The position numbers were made by a program, and so were the translations under genes. The notes under the pieces were generated by a model, which saw only the letters and a list, made by a program, of their open reading frames with translations, had not been told where the DNA came from and did not search any database. From assembly GCA_947494335.1 (NCBI GenBank), contig CANLUT010000001.1, positions 62,001-126,000 of the forward strand: a DNA stretch of 64,000 bases, given 5' to 3'. The stretch is from Oligoflexales bacterium (GTDB taxonomy: Bacteria; Bdellovibrionota_B; Oligoflexia; Oligoflexales; RGVZ01). Below are positions 36,348 to 44,705 of this stretch, piece after piece. Each line of letters starts with the position of its first letter. The first letter of the stretch is position 1.

Positions 36348-37607
36348 ATGATGAACTTCAGACAAAATAAAATAAAAATAGTCATTCTCGCCTTGCTTGA
36401 GCTCCTTTGCGCGTGTCGCCATTCTTCGCAGGGTCAGCTGTCTGAACTCCTTAGCATGGAAACGTCCGCGGCCTTGGAAGAAGCCTGTCGTCGGGACAGT
36501 GTGACGGCTGACACTGATTATTTACTAGATATTCAAAACGAACTAGGAGCCTGTTTGGGGTCTTCCGACCAAGTTAAGAGTTGGTCCGTTCGCATGATGG
36601 CCCGAATGGAATCGAATTGGCCAAAGGACTTCCAGGGGCGGGGCGATTCAGCAAGGAAGTGTCTTCACAGATTGACGCTCGGCGCCCAAAGTCGCTACCT
36701 TGAAACTTTAATGGATGCTTGTCGCGGCGGAGATGCAGCTCGCAGGCGTGAATTGTTGGCCGTATTAGCTGAGAAGCAAATTGATCCTTGTTTTGAAATC
36801 ACGAGTATGACGAGTGAAGGTTGTTTTGTTGCTCGTGGTTGTGAAGGCAAGTCCATCAAGCCGCAAGATTTTGGTCTACGCGATAGTAAACCACAGCAGC
36901 AGATCATCCTGTGCTCCGAACGAATTCAAAGGATTCATGGTATCAAGGACCCTAGTCGAGCGAATCTGCTTTATAATTACTCCTACGTCTCTGAGTTAAC
37001 TGGTAATCAATCATATAATAGGATCACCTATGGTCCCCCGAACTGTCACGGTGTTGCGCAGGCCGCCGCCGGTGGAGTTTTGGATGATTTACGCTTGGAG
37101 ACGGTCCAACATGCAATGCTAGCCAATCAAGCTCGCTGTGAGGCTCAGGTTTCGAGGTTTTTTAGAGAGCATGCCAGTCGACCGATTAGTGACATACCCA
37201 TGTCACCTGGTGGTGTCATGATAAATATGACATATGATGGCTGCTCTGAGTCCGATTGCGGGCGAGTTGCGCTCTGGGTCGAAGATTGTAAGACCGAGTC
37301 TCTCGAGCTTTCCGTGTTTATCGACGGTATGTGTGTAAACTGCTGGGAAAAAAAGTTGGCACTCAAGAACTTAAAGTCCCAACCGACCTATTACAGTGGC
37401 AAGCAATTAATTCCAGGGTGCATTCTTACAACTCAGGACCACAGCGTGATGGTCGTTGCCAGGTCTCAAGGTATGTGTTTTTTCTACGAAGCAATGAGTC
37501 CTTACGGCCCACCACAAATTCGTGCAGTACCGTGCCCAGTCGTAAATCACAAGTTTACTCGCCAGTACTGTCCACCACAGCCTACTATTGATTGGTTTAC
37601 CCCATAA
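36348..37607 (+). CDS. Cys-rich lipoprotein, possible papain-fold (NlpC/P60-like) hydrolase
   Basis: The track ORF starts inside tgt; the supported start is ATG 36348 (or 36351), seven bases after the tgt stop. The N-terminus MMNFRQNKIKIVILALLELLCAC gives a lipobox CAC. About 420 residues with roughly twenty Cys, implying several disulfides in the periplasm or on the surface. A segment YGPPNCHGVAQAAAGG, then SPGGVMINM and, later, TTQDHSVMVV follow the Cys-PG-His order of NlpC/P60-like papain folds, where the Cys and His would be catalytic. This is a motif-level guess; no confident family match. Downstream membrane gene follows at 37667. Confidence 0.72.
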   Translation: MMNFRQNKIKIVILALLELLCACRHSSQGQLSELLSMETSAALEEACRRDSVTADTDYLLDIQNELGACLGSSDQVKSWSVRMMARMESNWPKDFQGRGDSARKCLHRLTLGAQSRYLETLMDACRGGDAARRRELLAVLAEKQIDPCFEITSMTSEGCFVARGCEGKSIKPQDFGLRDSKPQQQIILCSERIQRIHGIKDPSRANLLYNYSYVSELTGNQSYNRITYGPPNCHGVAQAAAGGVLDDLRLETVQHAMLANQARCEAQVSRFFREHASRPISDIPMSPGGVMINMTYDGCSESDCGRVALWVEDCKTESLELSVFIDGMCVNCWEKKLALKNLKSQPTYYSGKQLIPGCILTTQDHSVMVVARSQGMCFFYEAMSPYGPPQIRAVPCPVVNHKFTRQYCPPQPTIDWFTP

Positions 37608-37666
37608 TCTCTGCCTTTTGGTTTGTGTGTGGCGGACGCCGATGATTTCTTTGTATCCATCCGCTC

Positions 37667-38386
37667 ATGGAAAAGTCGATCCAGAGTTGGGCTTATGACT
37701 ATCTTAATGAGGGCGATCTCTGCTTGCGTCGTCAGAGGGGGCACGCCGTGATTGAGGCGCTTCTTGCCGGGGAGAGGGCCGGGATCGATGTTGCGGGTAT
37801 GGTGCGTGATGTCTTAACAGATCTGAGTACCTGTCATCGTTTGACTAGTCAGTACCAGTCTGTGCGGCAGGGTTTATTTTTGCGAGCTATTGTCATCTTG
37901 CTCATGGTTTGCAGCGTGCGTCTGATCCTGCTGACATTAACTCCAGATATCTCTTGGCAGGACTGGATTGATATCGACCGCGTGGCATGGATAACCATGT
38001 TTCTGATTTTGGTTTGTTTATTATTTATTTTATATCGCCATGATCAAACTCAAGGCACTTTGTTGCGATCGCGGATCTTTCTGCATTCATGGTTTTGCTG
38101 CTATGTCACCTTGAGTCCCGATGCGCTTGGCAACTTTGGAATGCGCGCCAAACTGCGCGCTGCAAAGGCGGCGGAAATTCGTTTTGGCGCAGACTCCCTT
38201 CACATGCGACGTCGAATCTATATGGACGCGTTAGGAGAGCATTTAACATCCTTACGACGGGACTTAGATCGTTTGCCGCTGGCGGCGATGGGGCTTGAGA
38301 TTTTTCTGTTTACGATAGGATCCGCCGGACTTCTAGCAGTTCCTTTTATTGCTTGGCTAGAAACTCGGTCTGGCGGCATGTGGTAG
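37667..38386 (+). CDS. Uncharacterised integral membrane protein
   Basis: 239 residues, no signal peptide. The N-terminal 60 residues are helical and polar (WAYDYLNEGDLCLRRQRGHAVIEALLAGERAG). Two membrane helices follow (FLRAIVILLMVCSVRLILLTL and VAWITMFLILVCLLFILY), then a basic cytosolic loop (GMRAKLRAAKAAEIRFGADSLHMRRR) and a last helix near the C-terminus (LEIFLFTIGSAGLLAVPFIAWL). The layout faintly recalls TadB/C or GspF inner-membrane platform proteins but is shorter and lacks their motifs. No clear ribosome-binding site before ATG 37667. Function unknown. Confidence 0.65.
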   Translation: MEKSIQSWAYDYLNEGDLCLRRQRGHAVIEALLAGERAGIDVAGMVRDVLTDLSTCHRLTSQYQSVRQGLFLRAIVILLMVCSVRLILLTLTPDISWQDWIDIDRVAWITMFLILVCLLFILYRHDQTQGTLLRSRIFLHSWFCCYVTLSPDALGNFGMRAKLRAAKAAEIRFGADSLHMRRRIYMDALGEHLTSLRRDLDRLPLAAMGLEIFLFTIGSAGLLAVPFIAWLETRSGGMW

Positions 38387-38446
38387 CCCGTGTTATTCTT
38401 TAAGCAGACGAATTGTGGTTTGCGTCCTTGTTAAATGAGGAATCTG

Positions 38447-39445
38447 ATGACGTCCGCCAAAAAGATCATGGTCTCCGGAATTCAGCCCACCAATAAGCTT
38501 ACTCTAGGCAACTATCTCGGAGCGTTAAAAAATTGGGTCCGCCTTCAGAACGAATATGAATGCTATTTTTTCGCTGTAGATCTGCACGCAATTACCAGTC
38601 GGCAGGAGCCAAAGGAGCTGGCTGATAACACGCTATTTGCTCTAGCGACTTACCTTGCCGCAGGAATTAATCTTGATCATGCGACGATTTTTGCTCAAAG
38701 CCATGTGAGACAGCACGCTGAGCTCGCTTGGGTTTTGAACTGCTTTAGCTACATGGGCGAGTTGGGTCGGATGACCCAGTTCAAGGACAAAAGTAGTCGC
38801 GCTGGCGAAACAATTCCAGTGGGGCTATTTACATATCCAGTTTTAATGGCGGCCGATATTTTACTCTATCAGACCGATTTAGTTCCGGTGGGCGCTGATC
38901 AGAAACAGCACCTGGAGCTCACAAGAGACGTCGCCATCAGAATGAATAATATTTATGGGCCACTTTTTAAAGTGCCAGAGCCCTATATCCCAAAGGTCGG
39001 TGCACGAATCATGGACCTACAGGATCCTGAAAGTAAGATGAGTAAAAGTGTTTCATCTGAGCTCGGTGCGGTATTTTTAAGTGATCCTCCAAAAGAAATT
39101 GAGAAGAAATTCAAAAGAGCTGTGACAGACTCCGGAGCGGAAGTCACTTATGCTCCTGAGAAGCCGGGTATTCGTAATTTGCTCGATATCCAAAGCGCGA
39201 TCACTGGACGCTCTATAGATGACCTCGTGAAATCCTACTCCGGTAAGATGTATGGACATTTGAAGGTCGAGACTGCGACAATAGTGTCTGACGAGCTCCG
39301 CCCATTGCAGGAACGTACTCAACAATACCTTGCTGACAAGGGCGAGCTGCAGCGCATTCTGCGGGAAGGCGCTGCCCGTGCGGCAACGAAGGCTGAGGCG
39401 ACCCTAAAAGCGGTCTATGGGGCGATTGGATTTGCACCGTATTAG
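38447..39445 (+). CDS. trpS: Tryptophanyl-tRNA synthetase
   Basis: Start set at ATG 38447 (MTSAKKIMVSGIQ) because GAGG sits seven bases upstream; the track start at 38435 overlaps that ribosome-binding site. 332 residues, normal for bacterial TrpRS. The class I HIGH-type motif is in PTNKLTLGNYLGALKNWV, close to the PSGELTIGNY of the E. coli enzyme, and KMSKS is in DPESKMSKSV. LVPVGADQKQHLELTRDVA contributes to the tryptophan and ATP site. The C-terminus has the expected helical anticodon-binding region. It is preceded by a 60-bp gap and may have its own promoter. Confidence 0.97.
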   Translation: MTSAKKIMVSGIQPTNKLTLGNYLGALKNWVRLQNEYECYFFAVDLHAITSRQEPKELADNTLFALATYLAAGINLDHATIFAQSHVRQHAELAWVLNCFSYMGELGRMTQFKDKSSRAGETIPVGLFTYPVLMAADILLYQTDLVPVGADQKQHLELTRDVAIRMNNIYGPLFKVPEPYIPKVGARIMDLQDPESKMSKSVSSELGAVFLSDPPKEIEKKFKRAVTDSGAEVTYAPEKPGIRNLLDIQSAITGRSIDDLVKSYSGKMYGHLKVETATIVSDELRPLQERTQQYLADKGELQRILREGAARAATKAEATLKAVYGAIGFAPY

Positions 39446-39456
39446 TCTGGTATAAT
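39442..39456 (+). promoter_or_regulatory. Extended -10 promoter for the 39505 gene
   Basis: TCTGGTATAAT holds TGnTATAAT with a perfect -10 (39451-39456). No good -35 at the right distance, as is usual for extended -10 promoters. Leader about 42 nt. Confidence 0.6.
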
Positions 39457-39504
39457 TAAGCGTTGAAACTTTGTTGAAATGATCAACCAGGGAGGGGAAG
39501 TCTC

Positions 39505-40149
39505 ATGATGCGTCAATTTATTTTAGGACTGACAGTAGCTTTGTCAGTTGGATTGTCATCCCAGTCTTTTGCTGGCCGGAATCCAATTGGTGAGACTGCA
39601 AATTACCAACTTGATCGCAATGGCGCTCGTACAACGAGCATGATTCAGTCTGGAACAGCACTGGCAAGTGTTACTGAATTTATTCCTGATCATGAAAATG
39701 GTCCAAGCTATAACGTTAATCTTGACTATGATTTTGTTGTTCAGTTCTATGGTCGTCAGAAGGGTACTGCGAAATGGGCCTTCGGCGAGGAGTTTTTCGA
39801 TGAGCAGTTCATTGTGAACCTGCGTGAGCGTGGAACCTTTGAAACGCCCGACTATAAAATCCGTCATGAAGGTTATGCTGACGCGCGTAATCTTGATGGC
39901 GGTGTTTATCCCCACTGTGACAAGATACTGATTTACGATGTAAAAATTCCCGAAAACTCTGACATTGCAAGATTATTGTATGCATCCGTTGGTATTGACC
40001 CAATGACGATGAATAAGCCACCCATCGAAGATCTAAAGATTCGTACTCATATCTTTGCCGGCGTTCCTGTATTGGGTGCCGTAAAGCTTGATCTTTCTGG
40101 AATCGTGCAGGGAATGAGTGCTAAGGCTGGGTTTGACCTAAAAAGATAA
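39505..40149 (+). CDS. Secreted protein of unknown function
   Basis: 214 residues. Signal peptide MMRQFILGLTVALSVGLSSQSFA cut before GR; GGGAGGGG upstream of the ATG predicts strong translation, and an extended -10 promoter lies close by. The mature protein is beta-rich with one Cys (YPHCDKILIYDVKIP) and no transmembrane segment, so it is probably periplasmic or released. Ends in FDLKR, so not an outer-membrane barrel. No family recognised. Converges with the histidine kinase gene 12 bp away. Confidence 0.78.
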   Translation: MMRQFILGLTVALSVGLSSQSFAGRNPIGETANYQLDRNGARTTSMIQSGTALASVTEFIPDHENGPSYNVNLDYDFVVQFYGRQKGTAKWAFGEEFFDEQFIVNLRERGTFETPDYKIRHEGYADARNLDGGVYPHCDKILIYDVKIPENSDIARLLYASVGIDPMTMNKPPIEDLKIRTHIFAGVPVLGAVKLDLSGIVQGMSAKAGFDLKR

Positions 40150-40161
40150 TAGTTTTCTGCC

Positions 40162-42087
40162 TTATGCTGCTTTTTTAAGAGATATTGTCACCCGAGTGCC
40201 TTGGCGCTCGGGTGATTCCGCTTCAGTGACGCTTTGCACTGAAACATCCCCACCGAATTTCAGGACGTAGGACTGCACCAATGGCATGCCATAGCCGGTT
40301 CCGCGCTCACCGCTAGTTCCGGGGCGTGACGTTTGCTTGTCGGCCCGAAATAAATTGACGATCATCTCTTTTGGAATCCCGATACCATGGTCCGCAACGG
40401 TGATAGAGATTCGGTCATCGCTCGTGCTCACTAGAATTTCGATGCTGCTACCAGGATGGCTGAACTTGATTGCATTGCTTATCAAATTGCTAATGACATT
40501 GTGATGTAAACTTAACGGCTCGGCTAAAACGTGAAGATCCTCAATTGATTTTGCGTCATAGGCCAGTTTGAGCTTTTTGTCTTGTAAAGGTACCTCAAAC
40601 GAGGCCTCAACTTGCTTGATCACAGTTAAAAGAGAGACCTTGCTCAATTCTACTTTGAACTTGCCATCCTGAATTGCGCGCATGGCCTTGATATGCTCAA
40701 TGATGCTTAGCTGGTTCTCGGCAGACTTCAGGATTTTCTCAAAGTACTGGGAAACCTCGGGTATTTTGTGATCATAGCACTTGGATATGCCCTTTTGAGC
40801 ATAAGCAAAAACCACAGAAATAGGGTTACTAAGGTCGTGACTAAGCGCGCGAACTAATGATTTCAATTCTTCATTTTTCCCGGCTTCAATTTCAGCTTTA
40901 GTCCGTGCTTCATCGATGGATCTTACTTTGGACATAAGACCAAGCGTCAAGAAGCACATCTGTGTTGCTTGACCGATGGGAACAAAGTCGATGGCAAATC
41001 GCGGTACACTAAGTGCGAAAACCTGCACTATAAGCCATGGTATCACCGACAATATAAGACTTGTTGTTGCCAGCAGAAAATACCCCGCCTGAGGAATTTT
41101 TTGACGCCAGGCTTTAAAGGAGGCAATCACCATGAGTACCATGCCTAGGAAAATAAGGCGGTCAGCTCCGGATACGGCAAAATTTGAAACCTGAGGAGCA
41201 AAGCTTAGACATATAAGTGTTCCTAGGCTGACCATGGTAGCCTGAAACCACACAAAAAGATTGGGAGCTACTGCTCGCAGAGATAAAAACACTGCAGTAT
41301 GACTTAGGACCATTATGGTCACACTCGGTCTTACAAACTTTCCGATCTCAGAGGAAGTAAACGGGATCAAGCGTAGAAGAGTGGACGCATCTCGGTATCC
41401 AAAACTCACGTTGAGCAACGCGATCATGGACAGCGCCATTAAAGCAAACCATCCATAGGATCTATCCTTGAGCCTGAATGCGAATACAGAAGCAATCATG
41501 CATGCGATGAACAAAATTCCCATACAAAATCCATTCAGGAGATTTCTTGACTGGATGTAATCATTAAAGTCGTTCTCGGATGTAATAGCAAAATCAGGCT
41601 TAAAAGGCCTCGTGGTAAAGGAATAGACAACCAGATCAACAGTCTGTCCTGCAGGGATCTTCAGCGGTACGCCGATGAGTCTCTGTCTGACACTTCGCTC
41701 TTGAATAGGTAGATTTGTACCAGACTTCCCTAATTCGATTAAATTTTCGCCTTGTTGTACGAAGACGTTCATGACTTCAAGTGTCAAGTTTGAGGAGTGG
41801 TAGAGAATGCTGCTTTGGTCAGTGTTTGTTTCATTAGTTAATGAGAATTTGATCCAGTGGTGATGGGTGTCTTCCTCTGTTCGAAAGCCTGTGGACGTTG
41901 CGTCGGTCCAGGCAAAGGTTCGCCAATCCTTTGCCTGCACTTCTTGTTTTGTGTTAAAAAATTCAAATTTTCGAGATGGTAGAATTTTGCTTGGATTTTC
42001 GTTTGTCCCTAAAAGCAATGGCTCTGCTGCAAGGGCGATTTGACTCGTGATTGTAGCCAAGAGTATAAATCCTAGAGCGCGCATCAT
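40162..42087 (-). CDS. 7TM-DISM sensor histidine kinase
   Basis: 641 residues. Signal peptide (MMRALGFILLATITSQIALA), a periplasmic 7TMR-DISMED2-like beta domain of about 150 residues (HHHWIKFSLTNETNTD, VPLKIPAGQTVDLVVYSF), seven membrane helices (about 185-390), then a HisKA dimerisation helix with the phospho-accepting His in RALSHDLSNPISV and a HATPase_c domain (NVISNLISNAIKFS, VADHGIGIP, GERGTGYGMPLVQSYV). No receiver domain and no adjacent response regulator, so its partner lies elsewhere. The 7TM-DISM receptor layout is also found in the cyclase at 20091. Confidence 0.93.
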   Translation of the reverse strand: MMRALGFILLATITSQIALAAEPLLLGTNENPSKILPSRKFEFFNTKQEVQAKDWRTFAWTDATSTGFRTEEDTHHHWIKFSLTNETNTDQSSILYHSSNLTLEVMNVFVQQGENLIELGKSGTNLPIQERSVRQRLIGVPLKIPAGQTVDLVVYSFTTRPFKPDFAITSENDFNDYIQSRNLLNGFCMGILFIACMIASVFAFRLKDRSYGWFALMALSMIALLNVSFGYRDASTLLRLIPFTSSEIGKFVRPSVTIMVLSHTAVFLSLRAVAPNLFVWFQATMVSLGTLICLSFAPQVSNFAVSGADRLIFLGMVLMVIASFKAWRQKIPQAGYFLLATTSLILSVIPWLIVQVFALSVPRFAIDFVPIGQATQMCFLTLGLMSKVRSIDEARTKAEIEAGKNEELKSLVRALSHDLSNPISVVFAYAQKGISKCYDHKIPEVSQYFEKILKSAENQLSIIEHIKAMRAIQDGKFKVELSKVSLLTVIKQVEASFEVPLQDKKLKLAYDAKSIEDLHVLAEPLSLHHNVISNLISNAIKFSHPGSSIEILVSTSDDRISITVADHGIGIPKEMIVNLFRADKQTSRPGTSGERGTGYGMPLVQSYVLKFGGDVSVQSVTEAESPERQGTRVTISLKKAA

Positions 42088-42193
42088 TGTCTCCCGACTG
42101 GAATACCGTTGGGAGTGTTATCGGGCTTTTTTGGATTAGTGTGAACTCTATGTTGGCTAAAGCTTGCGACCGTCGAGGCTGGGACTTTTACTT

Positions 42194-43291
42194 TTAATCA
42201 AGATTGAGTTTTTTTTGAAGTAAAACCCATGCTTTGCGATCAAGGTTGCTTACCAGATTTTCCTCGACATCTCTTGGATCAACGATGCGAATCAACTCAG
42301 TCTTTGGTAACTTCGTGGTCTCCAGGGCCAGCACGTTCGCCATAATCCTGTGTTTAGTGATTGAATGCTTCACGCGCCCAATCTGTTTCTTGTTCGAGAG
42401 TTTTAGGCCGTACTGTTGTTGACCGTCATGATGGAATTCCTGACGAGATCGAATGGCTGTAAAAAATCCCCATGTCCCCTTCAGAAATTTGGCATCGTCA
42501 GGCCTTCTGCAAAGCACAATCTTTTTACAATGAGAAACGATGCTAAGTTGCATTTCAACATCAATGAGCTGAGGCTTCGATTTTGGCGCGGGAGCAAGAT
42601 GCTGAGAGTTCTGCTTGAAAGCGCTACAAATTTTAGTAATCGGACATAGGTTGCAGGCAGGATTTGTTGGCGTACAAATAGTCTGACCAAGTTCCATAAC
42701 GGCCTGGTTAAAAACGCCTGGGCACCCTCGAGAGCAGGCTTGATCCATCAATTGTTTGAAGTGTTTTTTGAGGTGCGGCAGATTTGGTTCGAGTCTTATA
42801 TCCATTAAACGACAAAGGACGCGCTCTACGTTCCCATCAACAACACCAAATGGCTCAGCCCTCGTAATAGAGGCGATTGCTGCCGCTGTGTATGTTCCAA
42901 TTCCCGGAAGCTCAAGCCATTCGTGGTGTTTCTGAGGTAGCCCGCGGCCATCTTTTGTGAGTTCCATACAAGCACGGTGCAGTAAATCAAATCGCCGATA
43001 GTAGCCCAATCCGCGGACTTCAAGGCGGATTTCCTCAGAGTTAGCTGCCGCTAGATCCTCAAAAGTCGGGAAGCGTTTGATAAATCGTTCGTATACGGGA
43101 ATGACGGCCTTAATGACTGTCTGTTGAAGCATAATTTCGCTGACCCATATGTGCCAGGGGTCGCGGTGTTGTTTCCAAAGTACTCGCCAAGGCAGTGGGC
43201 GCTCGTAGCACTCATACCATGACTTGAGATTTTTATGAAAAAAAGAGCCATTGAAATCCCTGGGAATCAATGGCTCTTCAGACTTCTTCAC
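42194..43291 (-). CDS. mutY: Adenine DNA glycosylase MutY
   Basis: 365 residues. Removes adenine mispaired with 8-oxoguanine. The HhH-GPD domain has WVSEIMLQQT (catalytic Glu), LPGIGTYTAAAI and GVVDGNVERV (catalytic Asp). The 4Fe-4S site C-x6-C-x2-C-x5-C is intact (CTPTNPACNLCPITKIC). The C-terminal about 120 residues are a shortened MutT-like 8-oxoG reader (VKHSITKHRI). Start is GTG 43291 with GAGG ten bases upstream. Codons 5-18 coincide with a strong terminator of the upstream H1-like gene, so most transcripts entering from that gene should stop before mutY. Confidence 0.95.
   Translation of the reverse strand: MKKSEEPLIPRDFNGSFFHKNLKSWYECYERPLPWRVLWKQHRDPWHIWVSEIMLQQTVIKAVIPVYERFIKRFPTFEDLAAANSEEIRLEVRGLGYYRRFDLLHRACMELTKDGRGLPQKHHEWLELPGIGTYTAAAIASITRAEPFGVVDGNVERVLCRLMDIRLEPNLPHLKKHFKQLMDQACSRGCPGVFNQAVMELGQTICTPTNPACNLCPITKICSAFKQNSQHLAPAPKSKPQLIDVEMQLSIVSHCKKIVLCRRPDDAKFLKGTWGFFTAIRSRQEFHHDGQQQYGLKLSNKKQIGRVKHSITKHRIMANVLALETTKLPKTELIRIVDPRDVEENLVSNLDRKAWVLLQKKLNLD
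43238..43278 (-). terminator. Rho-independent terminator inside the 5' end of mutY
   Basis: Minus-strand AAGAGCCATTGA ... TCAATGGCTCTT, a perfect 12-bp stem with a 12-nt loop, followed directly by TTTTTC. It begins about 34 nt past the stop of the H1-like gene and lies entirely within mutY coding sequence (codons about 5-18). Confidence 0.85.
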
Positions 43292-43311
43292 AAACTCTTG
43301 CCTCGACTAGA

Positions 43312-43779
43312 TCAGGCTTTGAGCTTTTTTCTTGTTGCTGCTTTTGACGTTGGGCCTTTGGCTTTTTTGACCTTAGCAGCAACTGGTGCAGCTTTTTTCT
43401 TGGCGGTTTCAGCAGCGTTCTTTGCAGCAGATTTGACCTGGCTTACCGTTTTTTCAACGTTGAAGCCACGTTTCTCTGCAGCGGATTTGACCGAATCAGC
43501 AGCCTTTTTCACCGTGGAGCGAACCTTTGTTTCAACCTGGTCAACATTGATTCCAGCTTTAGCAGCGTTCTTTTTGATCTCGCCAACGACCTTATTAATC
43601 GTGGGCTCAAATTCCTTAAGTTTTTTCTCAAGGACTTTCTCGATTTCCACACCGGCAGCAGAGATGTTTTGCTTTGAGGCGTAGGACTTTACTTTTTTAA
43701 CAAGCTCATCAGAGTCCTTCTTGATGGCGGTCTCAAGGCTCTTAAGATCTTTTTGCAATTTTTTGATAAAGTCTTTCAT
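43312..43779 (-). CDS. Histone H1-like Lys/Ala-rich repeat protein
   Basis: 155 residues, about half Lys and Ala, no hydrophobic segment. Residues 1-115 contain imperfect units of about 33 residues, best seen in NAAKAGINVDQVETKVRS and SAAEKRGFNVEKTVSQVKS, predicted as amphipathic helices. The last about 35 residues are a low-complexity basic tail (KKKAAPVAAKVKKAKGPTSKAATRKK) like bacterial H1/Hc1 and AlgP-type tails. Probable nucleoid-associated or nucleic-acid-binding protein; a coiled-coil phasin-like role is the alternative. It has its own sigma-70 promoter and an efficient terminator, suggesting high, separate expression. Confidence 0.82.
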   Translation of the reverse strand: MKDFIKKLQKDLKSLETAIKKDSDELVKKVKSYASKQNISAAGVEIEKVLEKKLKEFEPTINKVVGEIKKNAAKAGINVDQVETKVRSTVKKAADSVKSAAEKRGFNVEKTVSQVKSAAKNAAETAKKKAAPVAAKVKKAKGPTSKAATRKKLKA

Positions 43780-43835
43780 GTTTTTACGTCTCCTGCTGAG
43801 TAAGTAGCGGCCCGAGACATCGGACCAGCTCTAAT

Positions 43836-43863
43836 GTTATACACGGGTTTCGTAGCTTTTCAA
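43836..43863 (-). promoter_or_regulatory. Sigma-70 promoter of the H1-like gene
   Basis: Minus strand TTGAAA (plus 43858-43863), 16-bp spacer, TATAAC (43836-43841); leader about 50 nt. Confidence 0.6.
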
Positions 43864-43866
43864 ACG

Positions 43867-44658
43867 TTAATCCTGCATAAACTTTGGCGTTCGTTTGCTG
43901 AGGAAAGCGTCGATTCCTTCTTTTGACTCATCGCGGCTGAAGCATAAAGCAAATGCCGCGGCCTCTGCTGCAAGTCCCGCGTCCAAACTCATATGTTGAG
44001 CATCGCGCACAAGGCGCTTGGTCTCGGCAACAGCCATAGGACCGGTTTTGACTATGGCGTCGACAATTTTATCAATCTCCGTATCTAATTTATCGTCATC
44101 GACCACGCGCGATGCTAGTCCAACCTGGAAGGCTTCTTCGCCAGAAATCATTCGTCCTTTACCAGTCAAAAGCATGTCCATGGCTAGATGGAGACCGACG
44201 CGCTTTACGAGTCTTTGGGTGCCTCCAAATCCCGCAACAAGTCCCAGATTAACCTCTGGCTGGCCGAAACGGGCAGACTTACCCGCGACAATCAAATCGC
44301 AAGCCATGGCAAGCTCACAGCCACCTCCGAGTGCAAATCCTCGTACCTTGGCGATTGTTACCACTGGAAGGGTTGCAATAATATTGCCAATCGACTGTCC
44401 CAATTGGGCAAATTCGTGTGCATGGTCTGGAGTCATCTCCTTCATACCAGCGATATCTGCTCCAGCTACGAAGGCCTTTTCACCCGCACCCTCAAAAATG
44501 ATCACCCTGTGTTGGTCAGCATCAAGATTTTCGAGAAGTGCTTCCTCGATTTCTTCCAGCACGGTTTCATTGAGCGCGTTTAGCGCGTCCGGGCGGTTGA
44601 TAGTGATCGTAAACCTTGGGCCTTTGGATGTCGTCTTAATGGTCGTGTAGTCTGTCAT
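43867..44658 (-). CDS. Enoyl-CoA hydratase (crotonase family)
   Basis: 263 residues. Adds water across the double bond of an enoyl-CoA in beta-oxidation or butyrate-type metabolism. The oxyanion hole and catalytic stretches are present: AFVAGADIAGM, RGFALGGGCELAMACD (first catalytic Glu in GGGCE) and FGQPEVNLGLVAGFGGTQRL (second Glu in PEVNLG). AAGG precedes ATG 44658. It lies 47 bp downstream of the 3-hydroxyacyl-CoA dehydrogenase gene, which catalyses the next oxidation, so the pair works as a unit. The narrow substrate range (crotonyl-CoA versus longer chains) cannot be told from sequence. Confidence 0.94.
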   Translation of the reverse strand: MTDYTTIKTTSKGPRFTITINRPDALNALNETVLEEIEEALLENLDADQHRVIIFEGAGEKAFVAGADIAGMKEMTPDHAHEFAQLGQSIGNIIATLPVVTIAKVRGFALGGGCELAMACDLIVAGKSARFGQPEVNLGLVAGFGGTQRLVKRVGLHLAMDMLLTGKGRMISGEEAFQVGLASRVVDDDKLDTEIDKIVDAIVKTGPMAVAETKRLVRDAQHMSLDAGLAAEAAAFALCFSRDESKEGIDAFLSKRTPKFMQD

Positions 44659-44705
44659 TGTGGTTACCTTCGAAATGATGTTTTTGCGCTTGTATAGATG
44701 TCAGT

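Noticed and set aside
44018-44650. 210-codon ORF antisense to the crotonase gene
   Set aside because: Ser/Pro/Thr-biased translation typical of a reverse-strand shadow of a conserved enzyme.
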